From Thermoanaerobacter sp. A7A (lineage in GTDB: Bacteria > Bacillota > Thermoanaerobacteria > Thermoanaerobacterales > Thermoanaerobacteraceae): a DNA stretch of 64,000 nt. Location of the stretch: NCBI RefSeq assembly GCF_000445185.1, contig NZ_AVAF01000114.1:1-64000 (forward strand). Direction: 5' to 3'. How positions within the stretch are numbered: the first letter of the stretch is position 1; the number at the start of each line of letters is the position of its first letter. The notes under the pieces are model-generated. The model was given only the letters and a program-made list of their open reading frames with translations, was not told the origin of the DNA and did no database searches. Shown here one piece after another: positions 63,817-64,000 of this stretch. A program made the translations under genes and the position numbers.

Positions 63817-64000
63817 GTTATTTTTATAATTTATAAACATAATAAACATATAAAATTTTTTGCGGGAATCTCACTATTAATAGAGAATTAAGCACTATAA
63901 ACTAAAAAGATCTGACTGTGTAGATGAGAAGAGAAAGAAGAATAATGGAAGTGAGGTATATGCGACTACTTCTCATTACTAGCAGGGTGTGCACTTCGGC
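63817..64000. other. Window end without a supported gene
   Basis: An AT-rich stretch. A plus-strand frame opens at ATG 63923 and runs off the window (MRRERRIMEVRYMRLLLI and onward) with no recognisable domain and no clear ribosome binding site. I do not call it as a gene. Confidence 0.3.

Overview
The window is an AT-rich chromosomal segment from an endospore-forming, meso-diaminopimelate-type Firmicute, most likely a thermophilic anaerobe of the Thermoanaerobacter group. The evidence is a complete division and cell wall (dcw) cluster running into spoIIGA-sigE-sigG, further sporulation genes (spoIVA, spoIIP, a YhcN/YlaJ lipoprotein, YIEGIA), a DNPR-type MurE, and oxygen defence by superoxide reductase plus a ferritin-like protein. 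The genus is an inference from gene order and protein style, not from a database search.

Positions 1-9300 hold oxygen defence (ferritin-like, superoxide reductase), a possible spore-surface protein, CsoR, the cysteine desulfurase-ThiI pair for tRNA thiolation, a DUF2089 protein, YchF on the minus strand, a sporulation lipoprotein and the M16 pair YmfF/YmfH. Positions 9381-26360 are the dcw cluster mraZ-rsmH-ftsL-spoVD-murE-murF-mraY-murD-ftsW-murG-murA-divIB-DUF881-sbp-ftsA-ftsZ, headed by phased MraZ boxes. Positions 26500-29800 hold the sporulation sigma genes spoIIGA-sigE-sigG, a PRC-barrel protein and nrdR. Positions 29827-36340 are the phosphate regulon phoP-phoR-pstSCAB-phoU, with two four-repeat PhoP boxes. 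Positions 36385-46300 carry a DUF1614-SpoIIP-YIEGIA-DUF3189 cluster, a DUF512 radical SAM gene, der-plsY-gpsA, spoIVA and a tRNA-Pro.

The conserved core ends at the tRNA-Pro. From 46.3 to 53.8 kb the DNA is accessory and decaying: a broken plsC, an IS30 transposase scrap fused to a broken KimA-like potassium permease, a SEC-C protein, and a MarR-ABC-MFS drug-efflux locus in which a deletion fused the ABC ATPase to the tail of its permease.

Positions 53.9-63.3 kb form a divergent system. Leftward run a sigma-54 activator, a DUF917 protein and a 403-residue protein that I read as a catalytically dead paralogue of a hydantoinase. Rightward, behind a good -24/-12 promoter, run an NCS1 permease, an intact DUF917 protein, an intact hydantoinase/oxoprolinase and an Asp/Glu/hydantoin-type racemase. 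The enzyme pair thus appears twice, once intact for catabolism and once degenerate beside the regulator, which suggests that the degenerate pair is a ligand sensor or co-regulator. Five exactly 10-bp-phased repeats lie between the two arms. A TnpB/omega-RNA-like scar interrupts the rightward operon, and a decayed amino acid permease and an inverted repeat close the window.
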